Shown here in pieces: positions 35,352-43,603 of a stretch of DNA of 64,000 bases; within the stretch, counting starts at the first letter, position 1; every line of letters begins with the position of its first letter. This stretch comes from Lysobacter prati (GTDB lineage Bacteria; Pseudomonadota; Gammaproteobacteria; Xanthomonadales; Xanthomonadaceae), in assembly GCF_009765215.1 (NCBI RefSeq), contig NZ_VLNV01000010.1:60155-124154 (forward strand). The letters are read 5' to 3'. The translations under genes and the position numbers were made by a program. Below the pieces are notes generated by a model. The model searched no databases and was not told the origin of the DNA. It was given only the letters and a program-made list of their open reading frames with translations.

Positions 35352-35547
35352 GGCCCTGAGCGCCTGTTCGTGCTGCGATCCGGCCCGATTCTAGCTCCGA
35401 TCTCAGGGGTTGTGGCAGCTATGGGACTCACCAGACTGATTTGACTGGGATAAGTGCCGGGCATCTCATTTCGTAGGCCGCCCTGGCACCTGTTCAGATT
35501 TTTGCCTGTGCAAACAGTGCGCAAAATAAATGCCGCCGCTGCCGGCA

Positions 35548-37128
35548 TCAGCCCGCGCGAATGAAATCGGCGGCGCGCTCGGCGATCATCATCGTGGGCG
35601 CGTTGGTGTTGCCGCCGATCAGCGTCGGCATCACCGATGCATCGACCACGCGCAGGCCCTCGACGCCACGCACGCGCAACTGCGGGTCGACCACGGACGC
35701 ATCGTCGCTACCCATGCGGCAGGTGCCGATGGGGTGGTAGATGGTCTCGGCCTTGGCACGGATGAATTCCATCAGCTGGGCGTCGTCGAGATCGTTGCGC
35801 GCGGGAAAGATCGGCGCGCCGCGATAGGCATCGAATGCCGGCTGCGCGAGCAGCTCGCGTGACAGCTTCGCGCACTCGACCATCATCTTCATGTCGAAGC
35901 CCTCGGTATCGCTGAGGTAGTTGGCCTCGATCCGCGGCTTGTCGCCGGCGCGCGCGCTGGCCAGCGTGATGCGGCCACGACTGCGCGGACGCAGGAAGCA
36001 CGCATGCACGGTGTAGCCGATGCCCTTGAGGCGATGGCGGCCGTGGTCGTCGAGCATCGCCGGGACGAAGTGAAGCTGGATGTCCGGACGCCCGTCGGGC
36101 GCGAACCGTGAGCGCACGAACGCACCGGCTTCGGCGATGTTGCTGCTGCCCACGCCACTGTGGCCGCGCAGGTAGTAGTCGAAGGCGACCTTGGCGTCGT
36201 TGAGGCGGTCGTAGGTCACCGGCTGCGTGGCGTGCTGCAGCGTGCAGATGTCGAGATGGTCCTGCAGGTTCTGGCCGACCTGTGGCGCGTCGGCGATGAC
36301 GTCGATGCCGATGCGTCGCAACTGCGCGGCCGGACCGATGCCCGACAGCATCAGCAGCTGCGGCGAGTTGATGGCGCCGCCGCACAGCAGCACTTCGCGC
36401 GCTGCAGGCTGGTGGAAGGCGCGGCCCTTGGAGGTGTAGATCACGCCGTTGGCGCGACCGCGCTCGAAGGTGATGCGGTTGACCTGGGCATCGGTGACGA
36501 TGGTCAGGTTGCGACGCTCGCGGATCGGATCGAGGTAGGCCACGGCGCTGGAGCAGCGAGCACCGTTTTTCTGCGTGACCTGGTAGAGGCCGAAGCCCGC
36601 CTGCGCGCGACCGTTGAAGTCGCGGTTGAGCCCATGACCGGCCTGCTGGCCGGCCTCGATGAACGCCTGCGACAACGGGCTGCTGTAGCGCAGGTCGGAC
36701 ACGTACAGCGGGCCTTCGTCGCCGTGGAGTGCATCCGCGCCGCGCTGGTTGCGCTCGCTGCGGCGAAAGTAGGGAAGCACCGACTTCCAGTCCCAGCCAT
36801 CGGCGCCGAGCGCGGCCCACTCTTCATAGTCGCCGGCGACGCCACGCGTGTAGCACATCGCATTGATCGAGCTGGAACCGCCCAGCACCTTGCCGCGCGG
36901 CCACCACAGCACGCGGTGGTCGAGCTGCGCTTCGGCTGCGGTGTGGTAATCCCAGTTGACCCGCTTGTTGTTGACCAGCTTGGCCAGGCCGGCGGGCATG
37001 TGGATGAAGGGATGGCTGTCGCGCGGGCCGGCTTCGACCAGCAGCACCCGGACGTCGGGATCGGCGGACAGGCGATTGGCGAGGACGCAGCCGGCGGAGC
37101 CGGCACCGATGATGATGTAATCGAACAC
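35548..37128 (-). CDS. GMC-family FAD oxidoreductase (choline dehydrogenase-like)
   Basis: This 526-residue flavoprotein has FAD-binding YIIIGAGSAGCVLANRL at 4-20, the GMC signature 1 region WPRGKVLGGSSSINAM, signature 2 GAINSPQLLMLSGIGP, the active-site HPIGTCRMG, and the C-terminal GGNTNAPTMMIAERAADFI. It oxidises a primary alcohol to an aldehyde, as BetA and AlkJ do. No betB or choline transporter gene is adjacent, so an alkanol or polyethylene-glycol-type substrate is as likely as choline. It is divergent from the NTT-type transporter. Confidence 0.92.
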   Translation of the reverse strand: MFDYIIIGAGSAGCVLANRLSADPDVRVLLVEAGPRDSHPFIHMPAGLAKLVNNKRVNWDYHTAAEAQLDHRVLWWPRGKVLGGSSSINAMCYTRGVAGDYEEWAALGADGWDWKSVLPYFRRSERNQRGADALHGDEGPLYVSDLRYSSPLSQAFIEAGQQAGHGLNRDFNGRAQAGFGLYQVTQKNGARCSSAVAYLDPIRERRNLTIVTDAQVNRITFERGRANGVIYTSKGRAFHQPAAREVLLCGGAINSPQLLMLSGIGPAAQLRRIGIDVIADAPQVGQNLQDHLDICTLQHATQPVTYDRLNDAKVAFDYYLRGHSGVGSSNIAEAGAFVRSRFAPDGRPDIQLHFVPAMLDDHGRHRLKGIGYTVHACFLRPRSRGRITLASARAGDKPRIEANYLSDTEGFDMKMMVECAKLSRELLAQPAFDAYRGAPIFPARNDLDDAQLMEFIRAKAETIYHPIGTCRMGSDDASVVDPQLRVRGVEGLRVVDASVMPTLIGGNTNAPTMMIAERAADFIRAG

Positions 37129-37340
37129 GTTGCCTGCGCCTTGCCCGTGGAGACTGCCCTACAGCCGAGCGACCGTAAGGGGGGCCATTAGAGCAAATGC
37201 TCCCGCCGGAGGGTGCGGGGCAGGGGCGGCCCGGCGACCGCGCCTGCGGCCGCTCCCGCGACAACTTCGCGCCTTGTCGGGCGCTCCCCTATCATCCGCC
37301 CAACCCAGAGCGCGCCGGCCGGCCGCGAGGAATCCGGAAC

Positions 37341-38732
37341 ATGGCGACAGGCGGGCACGGCAAGGGCGGGGTCGATGACGGCCCGAGCGAGGGTGCCCGA
37401 GGCGAACGCGCCGGTGGTCACCTGCGCAGCTTCCAGGCCGCACTGCGCGAGTCACCGCCGCTGTGGTGGTCGCTGCTGTACTTCTTCTGCCTGCTGTGTG
37501 GCTACTACGTGCTGCGCCCGGTTCGCGACGCCATGGGTGCCTCCGGCGACATCGCCACGGTGTTTCCGCAAGCCAGCATCGACTGGGCGACGGCGCACGG
37601 TTTCGCGTTGAAGGACTTCACGCTGCAGGTGCTGTTCACCGGCACGTTCCTGACGATGGTGCTGCTGCAGCCGGTGTATGGCGCGCTGGTCTCGCGCTTT
37701 CCGCGCAGGGTATTCCTGCCGGCGGTGTACCTGGTCTTCATCGCCTGCCTGCTTGGCTTCTACTGGGCCTTCGACCACGACGTGCCGGGGCGCGGCGCGG
37801 TGTTCTTCATCTGGGTGGCGGTGTTCAACCTGTTCGCGGTGGCCGTGTTCTGGAGCTTCATGGCGGACGTGTTCGACAACGATCACGCCAAGCGCCTGTA
37901 CGGCTACATCGGCGCCGGCGGCACGGTCGGCGCGCTGGTCGGCCCGCTGCTGACGAGCAGCCTGGTCGGGACGCTGGGCGTGGCCAACCTGCTGCTGGTG
38001 TCGGCCGGTTTCCTCGCGGTGTGCCTGCTGTGCATCCTGCAGCTGCGCAAGTGGGCGATCCGGCGCGAGCAGCTCACAGGCGGCGTCGACGGCGAGGCCG
38101 CCATGGGTGGCTCGATCGTGGCCGGCCTGCGCCTGGTGTGGCAGCGGCCACTGTTGCGCGCGCTGGCGATCACCGTGTTCTTCGGTGTCGGCGTCGGCAC
38201 GCTGCTCTACAACGAGCAGGCGGCGATCGTGAAGGCGTTCTATCCCGACGCGCGCGCGGCGACGCGCTACTACTCCATCCTCGACGGCGCGGTGAACACC
38301 GTGACCATCCTGGTGCAACTGCTGCTCACCCGCTTCCTGCTGCGCCGCTACGGCGTCGGGCCGACGCTGCTGATCCCGGCCTTCGCCATCCTCGGTGGCT
38401 ACGCGATGCTGGCGCTGTCGCCGGTGCCGCTGCTGGTGGCGATGGTGCAGGTCGCCACGCGTGCCGGCGAGTTCTCGCTGGCCAAGCCGGGCCGCGAGAC
38501 GATCTATACCCGCGTCGATCGAGAATCGCGCTACAAGGCCAAGGCGGTCATCGACACGGTCGTCTACCGCGGCGGCGACCTGACCTTCGTCTGGCTGCAC
38601 AAGGCGCTGTCGGCATTCGGCTCGCGGCTGGTGTTCGTGGCCGGCATGGCGGTCGCGCTGGGCCTGACCTTCGGTGCCTGGAAGGTGATCCGCGCACAGC
38701 GCACCCTGCCGGACGATTCGAGCCCGTCGTGA
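37341..38732 (+). CDS. NTT/MFS-type membrane transporter
   Basis: This 463-residue inner-membrane protein has about twelve hydrophobic segments. The N-terminal cytoplasmic stretch is followed by LYFFCLLCGYYVLRPVRDAMG, the characteristic start of the ATP:ADP antiporter-like (NTT/TLC) family and its MFS relatives. Other blocks are FWSFMADVFDNDHAKRLYGYIGAGGTVGALVGPLL and AGEFSLAKPGRETIYTRVDRESRYKAKAVID. In free-living proteobacteria the cargo of these relatives is unknown; ATP import is not implied. A TATCAT box near 37290 may be the promoter. Confidence 0.82.
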   Translation: MATGGHGKGGVDDGPSEGARGERAGGHLRSFQAALRESPPLWWSLLYFFCLLCGYYVLRPVRDAMGASGDIATVFPQASIDWATAHGFALKDFTLQVLFTGTFLTMVLLQPVYGALVSRFPRRVFLPAVYLVFIACLLGFYWAFDHDVPGRGAVFFIWVAVFNLFAVAVFWSFMADVFDNDHAKRLYGYIGAGGTVGALVGPLLTSSLVGTLGVANLLLVSAGFLAVCLLCILQLRKWAIRREQLTGGVDGEAAMGGSIVAGLRLVWQRPLLRALAITVFFGVGVGTLLYNEQAAIVKAFYPDARAATRYYSILDGAVNTVTILVQLLLTRFLLRRYGVGPTLLIPAFAILGGYAMLALSPVPLLVAMVQVATRAGEFSLAKPGRETIYTRVDRESRYKAKAVIDTVVYRGGDLTFVWLHKALSAFGSRLVFVAGMAVALGLTFGAWKVIRAQRTLPDDSSPS

Positions 38733-38782
38733 ATGCCGGACGCCCGGCGTAAGCTGCGCGCTGACGCCATGGAGGAAGCGGC

Positions 38783-39133
38783 ATGTCCTTGCTCGCAGTC
38801 GTACTGGTCGCGCTGGTGGCGCTGCTGCACCTGGGCTTCCTGGTGCTGGAGATGTTCCTGTGGACCCGGCCCTACGGACTGAAGGTGTTCCGCCAGTCGC
38901 GCGAGAAGGCCGAGCAGTCGAAGGTGCCCGCCGCCAACCAGGGGCTCTACAACGGCTTCCTCGCCGCCGGCCTGGTGTGGTCGATCGTCGGGCATCGAAG
39001 CGATGTGGCGCTGTTCTTCCTCGGCTGCGTGGTCGTGGCCGGCGTGTTCGGCGCGGCCACGGTGAATCGCCGCATCTTCTTCGTCCAGGCGCTGCCGGCG
39101 CTGGTGGCAATCGTCGCGCTGTGCGCGGGCTGA
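38783..39133 (+). CDS. DUF1304 small membrane protein
   Basis: This 116-residue integral membrane protein has four helices (LLAVVLVALVALLHLGFLVLEMFLW at the N-terminus, then GLYNGFLAAGLVWSIVG, VALFFLGCVVVAGVFGAATV, FVQALPALVAIVALC). The FLWTRPYGLKVFRQ and NQGLYNGFLAAGL motifs are those of DUF1304. The function is unknown. It lies 50 bases after the transporter gene and before the DGPF/ECF pair, with no shared start-stop overlap. Confidence 0.88.
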   Translation: MSLLAVVLVALVALLHLGFLVLEMFLWTRPYGLKVFRQSREKAEQSKVPAANQGLYNGFLAAGLVWSIVGHRSDVALFFLGCVVVAGVFGAATVNRRIFFVQALPALVAIVALCAG

Positions 39134-39248
39134 AACGAATTGCCCGGAGCGTGGTGTCGAATCCAGCCCCCCGGGCACGACTAACCGGTAAGGCGGCTTG
39201 AACCGGTCGCCATTCCGCGCCCCGGCGCAATCCTTGCAGGAGCCGACC

Positions 39249-39602
39249 ATGAAATACGCATGCCTGATCTACGACGACGAGAAGTTGTTCGACACCCTGC
39301 CCAAGGGTGAGGTCGATGCCATCCTCGGCGAGTACTTCGCCCTGTCCGACGAGCTGGGCCAGAGCGGCCACCTGCTCGGCGGCGAGGCCCTGCAGCCGGT
39401 CAGCAGCGCGACCGTCGTGCAGGTCCGCCACGGCCGCACCTCCACCACCGATGGCCCATACGCGGAGACCAAGGAGCAGCTGGGCGGTTTCTTCCTGATC
39501 GAGGCGCGTGACCTCGACGAGGCGATCCGCATCGCCGCGCGTATCCCGTCGGCGCGTTTCGGCAGCGTCGAGGTGCGGCCGATCATGGAGTTCGAGCGGT
39601 AG
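39249..39602 (+). CDS. YCII/DGPF-domain protein, partner of the ECF sigma factor
   Basis: This 117-residue protein has MKYACLIYDDEKLFDTLPKG at the start and the signature TTDGPYAETKEQLGGFFLIEA, the DGPF/YCII-related fold. DGPF genes are fused or adjacent to ECF42-type sigma factors in many bacteria and are thought to take part in their control or be their targets. The sigma gene starts four bases after the stop codon here. The fold may have enzymatic origins, but no catalytic activity can be assigned. Confidence 0.92.
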   Translation: MKYACLIYDDEKLFDTLPKGEVDAILGEYFALSDELGQSGHLLGGEALQPVSSATVVQVRHGRTSTTDGPYAETKEQLGGFFLIEARDLDEAIRIAARIPSARFGSVEVRPIMEFER

Positions 39603-39606
39603 CCGC

Positions 39607-40866
39607 GTGAGCGACCTCGGCGACCGCGGTGGCGACCCGGTCCGCGACCGGCTGGACGCTGTCTACCGGCTCGAATCGCGACGCGTGCTGGCCACGCTGA
39701 TCCGCCTCCTTGGCGATTTCGACCTCGCCGAGGAGGCGCTGCACGAGGCGTTCCGCGCCGCGATCGAGCAATGGCCATTGCAGGGCGTGCCGGAACAGCC
39801 ACGCGCCTGGCTGGTCTCCGCCGGACGCTTCAAGGCGATCGACAGCCTGCGCAAGCGCGCGCGCTTCGACGCCTCGCTGACGCAGATCGCCGACCGGCTC
39901 TACAGCGACATCGGTGACGGTGCCGCCCTCGACGAGGAGGTGGAGGACGACCGCCTGCGACTGATCTTCACGTGTTGCCACCCAGCCCTGTCTGCCGATG
40001 CGCAGGTTGCCCTGACGTTGCGCGAAGTCTGCGACCTGACCACGGAGGAGATCGCGCGCGCGTTCCTGATCTCCGCGCCGACGGTGGCCCAGCGCATCGT
40101 CCGCGCGAAATCGAAGATCCGGCACGCGCGGATCCCCTACCAGGTGCCGTCCCGCGACGAGCTGCCGCAGCGCATCGACAACGTGCTGCAGGTGATCTAT
40201 CTCGTCTTCAACGAGGGCTATGCGGCGACGTCGGGCGAGTCGCTGACGCGCCACGATCTTTGCAGCGAGGCGATCCGCCTGGGCCGCTTGCTGGTGGAGC
40301 TGCTGCCGGATCCGGAAACGCTGGGGCTGCTGGCACTGATGCTGCTGCACGAGTCGCGGCGGCCGGCGCGCGCGACCGCCGACGGCGACCTGGTGCTGCT
40401 CGACGAGCAGGACCGTCGCCTGTGGGATCGCCCGTTGATCGCCGAAGGACTGGCGCTGGTGCAGCGCATCCGCGCGTCGCGCCGGTTTGGCCCGTACAGC
40501 CTGCAGGCCTCGATCGCCGCGGTCCATGCGGCCGCCGCCAGCCCCGCGCACACCGACTGGGGGCAGATCGTCGCGCTCTACGAAGTGCTGCTGCGTGCCG
40601 ACCCCTCGCCGGTGGTCGAGCTCAACCGTGCTGCCGCTGTGGCGATGCGCGACGGGCCTGCCGCAGGGCTGGCCCTGGTCGAGGCCTTGCTTGCGCGAGG
40701 TGAATTGCTTCGGTACCCGCTGGCGCACTCGGCACATGCCGACTTGTGCCGCCGGTTGGGACGAACCGCGCAGGCGCGTGCGTCCTACCTCCGCGCGCTG
40801 GAACTGACGCAGCAGGCGCCGCAGCGGCGCTTCATCGAGCGGCGGCTGCGCGAGCTGGAGGGGTGA
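39607..40866 (+). CDS. ECF42-type RNA polymerase sigma factor (SigJ-like, with C-terminal extension)
   Basis: This 419-residue protein starts at a GTG four bases after the DGPF gene. Sigma region 2 (VYRLESRRVLATLIRLLGDF, AWLVSAGRFKAIDSLRKRAR) and region 4 (CDLTTEEIARAFLISAPTVAQRIVRAKSKIR) are followed by a long helical C-terminal domain of about 240 residues (LGLLALMLLHESRRPAR, NRAAAVAMRDGPAAGLALVEALL) that resembles a TPR array. Such sigma factors have no separate anti-sigma gene and rely on the C-terminal domain for control. The GTG start keeps homology and fits coupling with the upstream gene. Confidence 0.92.
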   Translation: MSDLGDRGGDPVRDRLDAVYRLESRRVLATLIRLLGDFDLAEEALHEAFRAAIEQWPLQGVPEQPRAWLVSAGRFKAIDSLRKRARFDASLTQIADRLYSDIGDGAALDEEVEDDRLRLIFTCCHPALSADAQVALTLREVCDLTTEEIARAFLISAPTVAQRIVRAKSKIRHARIPYQVPSRDELPQRIDNVLQVIYLVFNEGYAATSGESLTRHDLCSEAIRLGRLLVELLPDPETLGLLALMLLHESRRPARATADGDLVLLDEQDRRLWDRPLIAEGLALVQRIRASRRFGPYSLQASIAAVHAAAASPAHTDWGQIVALYEVLLRADPSPVVELNRAAAVAMRDGPAAGLALVEALLARGELLRYPLAHSAHADLCRRLGRTAQARASYLRALELTQQAPQRRFIERRLRELEG

Positions 40867-40931
40867 TGGCGGGCCCCCGGGCACAGGGCCAATGCTAGAG
40901 TCGCCCGGTCCGGAAGGAGAAGGATTTTTTG

Positions 40932-41552
40932 ATGGAGACCACAGGCATGACGATGCAACTGCGGTGTCGTTGCGGAGCGGTAACGGGCGAAATGAACACC
41001 AGCCGCGCCTACACGCGGGCAACCTGCTACTGCAAGGACTGCCGTGCCTACGGACGTTTCCTGGGCCAGCCGGGCATTCTGGATGCCGGCGGCGGTACCG
41101 ACATCGTTGCGATGGCACCGGCAGCCGTGCGCTTCACTACCGGCTCCGAGCACATTGTCTGCATGTCGCTCAGTCCCAAGGGACTGCTGCGCTGGTATGC
41201 GTCCTGCTGTCGCACGCCGCTGGGCAATACGCCGCGCAATCCGAAGGTGCCGTATGCGGGCCTCGTGACTGCCTGCTTCGATGCAGCACCGGAAGTCGTG
41301 GATACGGCGTTCGGGCCGCGCGATCGCATCGTGCTTAGCAACAAGTCGGCCACTTCGCCGGTCAGCGCCACGCCGCTCGTCTTCGTTACCGGCGGGTTGC
41401 GCATCCTCGTCGGCATCATCGGCGCTCGCCTGCGCCGTGAGCGCGCCACGCCATTCTTCGACGCCAGCGGTCGTCCGTTGCGTGAGCCGGAGGTGATCAG
41501 TCGCGACCAGCGCGCCGAGCTGGAGCGGGAAGACACGGTGGCTCGATCCTGA
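40932..41552 (+). CDS. DUF6151 / GFA-like cysteine-rich protein
   Basis: This 206-residue protein begins LRCRCGAVTGEMNTSRAYTRATCYCKDCRAYGRFLG. It has CRC, CYCKDC and later CCRTPLGNTPRN, a zinc-binding pattern like that of the GFA/Mss4-like fold, and matches the family DUF6151 as I recall it. The function is unknown; related proteins include formaldehyde-activating enzymes. An AGGAGAAGGA ribosome-binding site supports the start at 40932. The gene opens the more accessory part of the window. Confidence 0.8.
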   Translation: METTGMTMQLRCRCGAVTGEMNTSRAYTRATCYCKDCRAYGRFLGQPGILDAGGGTDIVAMAPAAVRFTTGSEHIVCMSLSPKGLLRWYASCCRTPLGNTPRNPKVPYAGLVTACFDAAPEVVDTAFGPRDRIVLSNKSATSPVSATPLVFVTGGLRILVGIIGARLRRERATPFFDASGRPLREPEVISRDQRAELEREDTVARS

Positions 41553-41648
41553 GTTGTCCAGTTGCATCCTCCGGTCGCTCGTCCGACCTGCAGGAGTTCG
41601 CCCGCCTCATACTGCCAGGCATCCTCAAGTAGCAGTCCGGAGATTCCA

Positions 41649-42913
41649 TGCGTCGTCGCGACTTTCTCAGTGCAGCGGTAGTCGCCAGCGGCGCCGCCTA
41701 TGCCGCTCTCTCGGTGGTTGGCCGGACTGCTCACGCCGCACCTGCCGGCGTGCCTGGCTTGACCTCCCTGACCGTCGGCGCCAAACCGATTTCGGCCGAG
41801 GAGCGCCTGGCGCGGATCGCCAAGCTGCAACGTCTGATGGTCGACCAGAAGATTGGCGCCCTGATCCTGGAGTCAGGCTCGAGCCTGGATTACTTCACTG
41901 GAGTCCAGTGGCATCGCTCGGAGCGTACAACGGCCGCGGTGATTCCGGCCCGGGGCGAGATAGTGGTGGTGACCCCGGCCTTCGAAGTGCCGTCGGTCCG
42001 CGAGACCCTGGCAGTCAGCGGCGACGTGCGGCCCTGGAATGAGCATGAGAGCCCGTTCGTCCTCCTGGTCGGAGCCCTGCGCGACCGCGGCGTTACCTCC
42101 GGCCCGATCGCGTTCGAATCAACCACGCGCCTCTTCATCGTCGATGGCGTGCGCGAGGCGAGTGCCGGGGCTTACAGCGTGGTATCAGGCGACGCGCTGG
42201 TGAAAGCCGTCCGGCTGATCAAGTCACCCGCCGAACTCGCGCTGATGCAGGCCGCCAACAACGTCACGCTGGCGGCGCTGCGCCACGTCCATGGCAACGT
42301 CCGGGTTGGCATGCGTCCCGACGAGATCGCCGCCATGACCGACGCCGCCACGGCGGCGCTGGGCGGTGAGCCGGGGTTCGCCCTCGTGTTGTTGAACGAG
42401 GCCAGCGCCTATCCGCATGGCTCGAAACAGCCGCAAACCGTCCGCGAGGGCTCGGTCATCCTGATGGACGTGGGATGCACCGTGCACGGCTACCAGTCGG
42501 ACATCTCGCGCACCTGGGTGATGGGACAGCCGACCGCGAAACAGCGAAAGGTCTGGAATACCGTCAAGCGGGGCCAGGAGCTTGCGTTGGCCACTGCGAA
42601 GCTGGGCACGCCGGTGGGCGCCATCGACGACGCCGTGCGCGCCTACTACGAGAAGGAAGGCTGGGGCCCCGGCTACCGCCTGCCCGGTCTTCCGCACCGC
42701 ACCGGCCACGGCATTGGCCTGGACGGCCACGAGCCGCCCTATCTCGTGCATGGCGATGCCACGCCACTGGCACCGGGTATGTGTTTTTCCGACGAGCCGG
42801 GACTCTATATTCCCGGCGAGTTCGGCGTCCGGATGGAAGACTGCTGGTACATGACCGAGACGGGCCCGAAGCTTTTCACCGAACTCGCCAAGTCGATCGA
42901 CGCGCCGATCTGA
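41649..42913 (+). CDS. Tat-exported M24 metallopeptidase (Xaa-Pro aminopeptidase/dipeptidase-like)
   Basis: This 421-residue protein has a twin-arginine signal (MRRRDFLSAAVVASGAAYAA), so it should be folded before export to the periplasm. The pita-bread peptidase domain has its metal ligands in MDVGCTVHGYQSDISRTW (two Asp), LPHRTGHGIGLDGHE (His), FSDEPGLYIPGEFGVRMED (two Glu). The N-terminal creatinase-like domain contains SGSSLDYFTGVQWHRSERT. It probably removes or cleaves prolyl-containing peptides. No operon partner is obvious; the next gene is convergent. Confidence 0.9.
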
Positions 42914-42976
42914 TCGGTTCAGGGCAAACAAGCTGGCATGGAGTGGAAGCTATTGGGCGTCCGCTCCAAAGGTGTC

Positions 42977-43603
42977 TCAGAGTTCGATGATGCCCCGCCG
43001 CGCCGCCACCGTAACGGCGTGCGTCCGGTCGGCGACTCCCAGTTTGGCAAACACGCTTTTCAAGTGACCCTTGACTGTCTCCTCCGACAAGCCAAGCTCG
43101 GAAGCGACCTGCTTGTTTGCCTTTCCGATCGATACGAGGCGGAGGATTTCCACCTCTCGGCCGGTCAAGGGTTCGTCGATGACATGGACGGCGATCTCGT
43201 CGGCGACGTCACGATGAACGTGACGCTGGCCGCGATGGACATCGCGAATTGCATCGACAAGCTCCGTTCGCAGCCCGCTTTTGAGCAGATACCCGACTGC
43301 TCCCGCCTTGAGTGCGCGCACTGCTTGCACGTCACCTGCGTAGGTTGTCAGGACAATGATCCTGGCCCCCGGGTCGGCGGAGCGAATCTCGTTGATGGCG
43401 TCGACGCCGTTCATGCCCGGCATCTGAAGGTCCATGAGTGTCACGTCGGGCCGCAGCGCCAGGAAACGATCGACGGCTTCGCGTCCGTCCCGGGCTTCAC
43501 CAACCATCATCATGTCGGTCTGATTCCCCAGGATGGCAGCGACGCCATCGCGGAGCACCGGATGATCGTCGACGACAAGAATTCGAATCTTCCGATCACT
43601 CAT
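42977..43603 (-). CDS. NarL/FixJ-family response regulator
   Basis: This 208-residue two-component regulator has a receiver domain: acidic pair VVDDHPVLRDG at 10-20, phospho-acceptor Asp58 in LMDLQMPGMNG, LTTYAG and GYLLKSG with the conserved Lys. The LuxR-type helix-turn-helix reads LTGREVEILRLVSIGKANKQVASELGLSEETVKGHL. Its start codon overlaps the stop of the sensor kinase gene (ATGA), so the two are a translationally coupled pair. Phospho-transfer from that kinase is expected. Targets are unknown, though the divergent DoxX-like gene is a candidate. Confidence 0.94.
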   Translation of the reverse strand: MSDRKIRILVVDDHPVLRDGVAAILGNQTDMMMVGEARDGREAVDRFLALRPDVTLMDLQMPGMNGVDAINEIRSADPGARIIVLTTYAGDVQAVRALKAGAVGYLLKSGLRTELVDAIRDVHRGQRHVHRDVADEIAVHVIDEPLTGREVEILRLVSIGKANKQVASELGLSEETVKGHLKSVFAKLGVADRTHAVTVAARRGIIEL

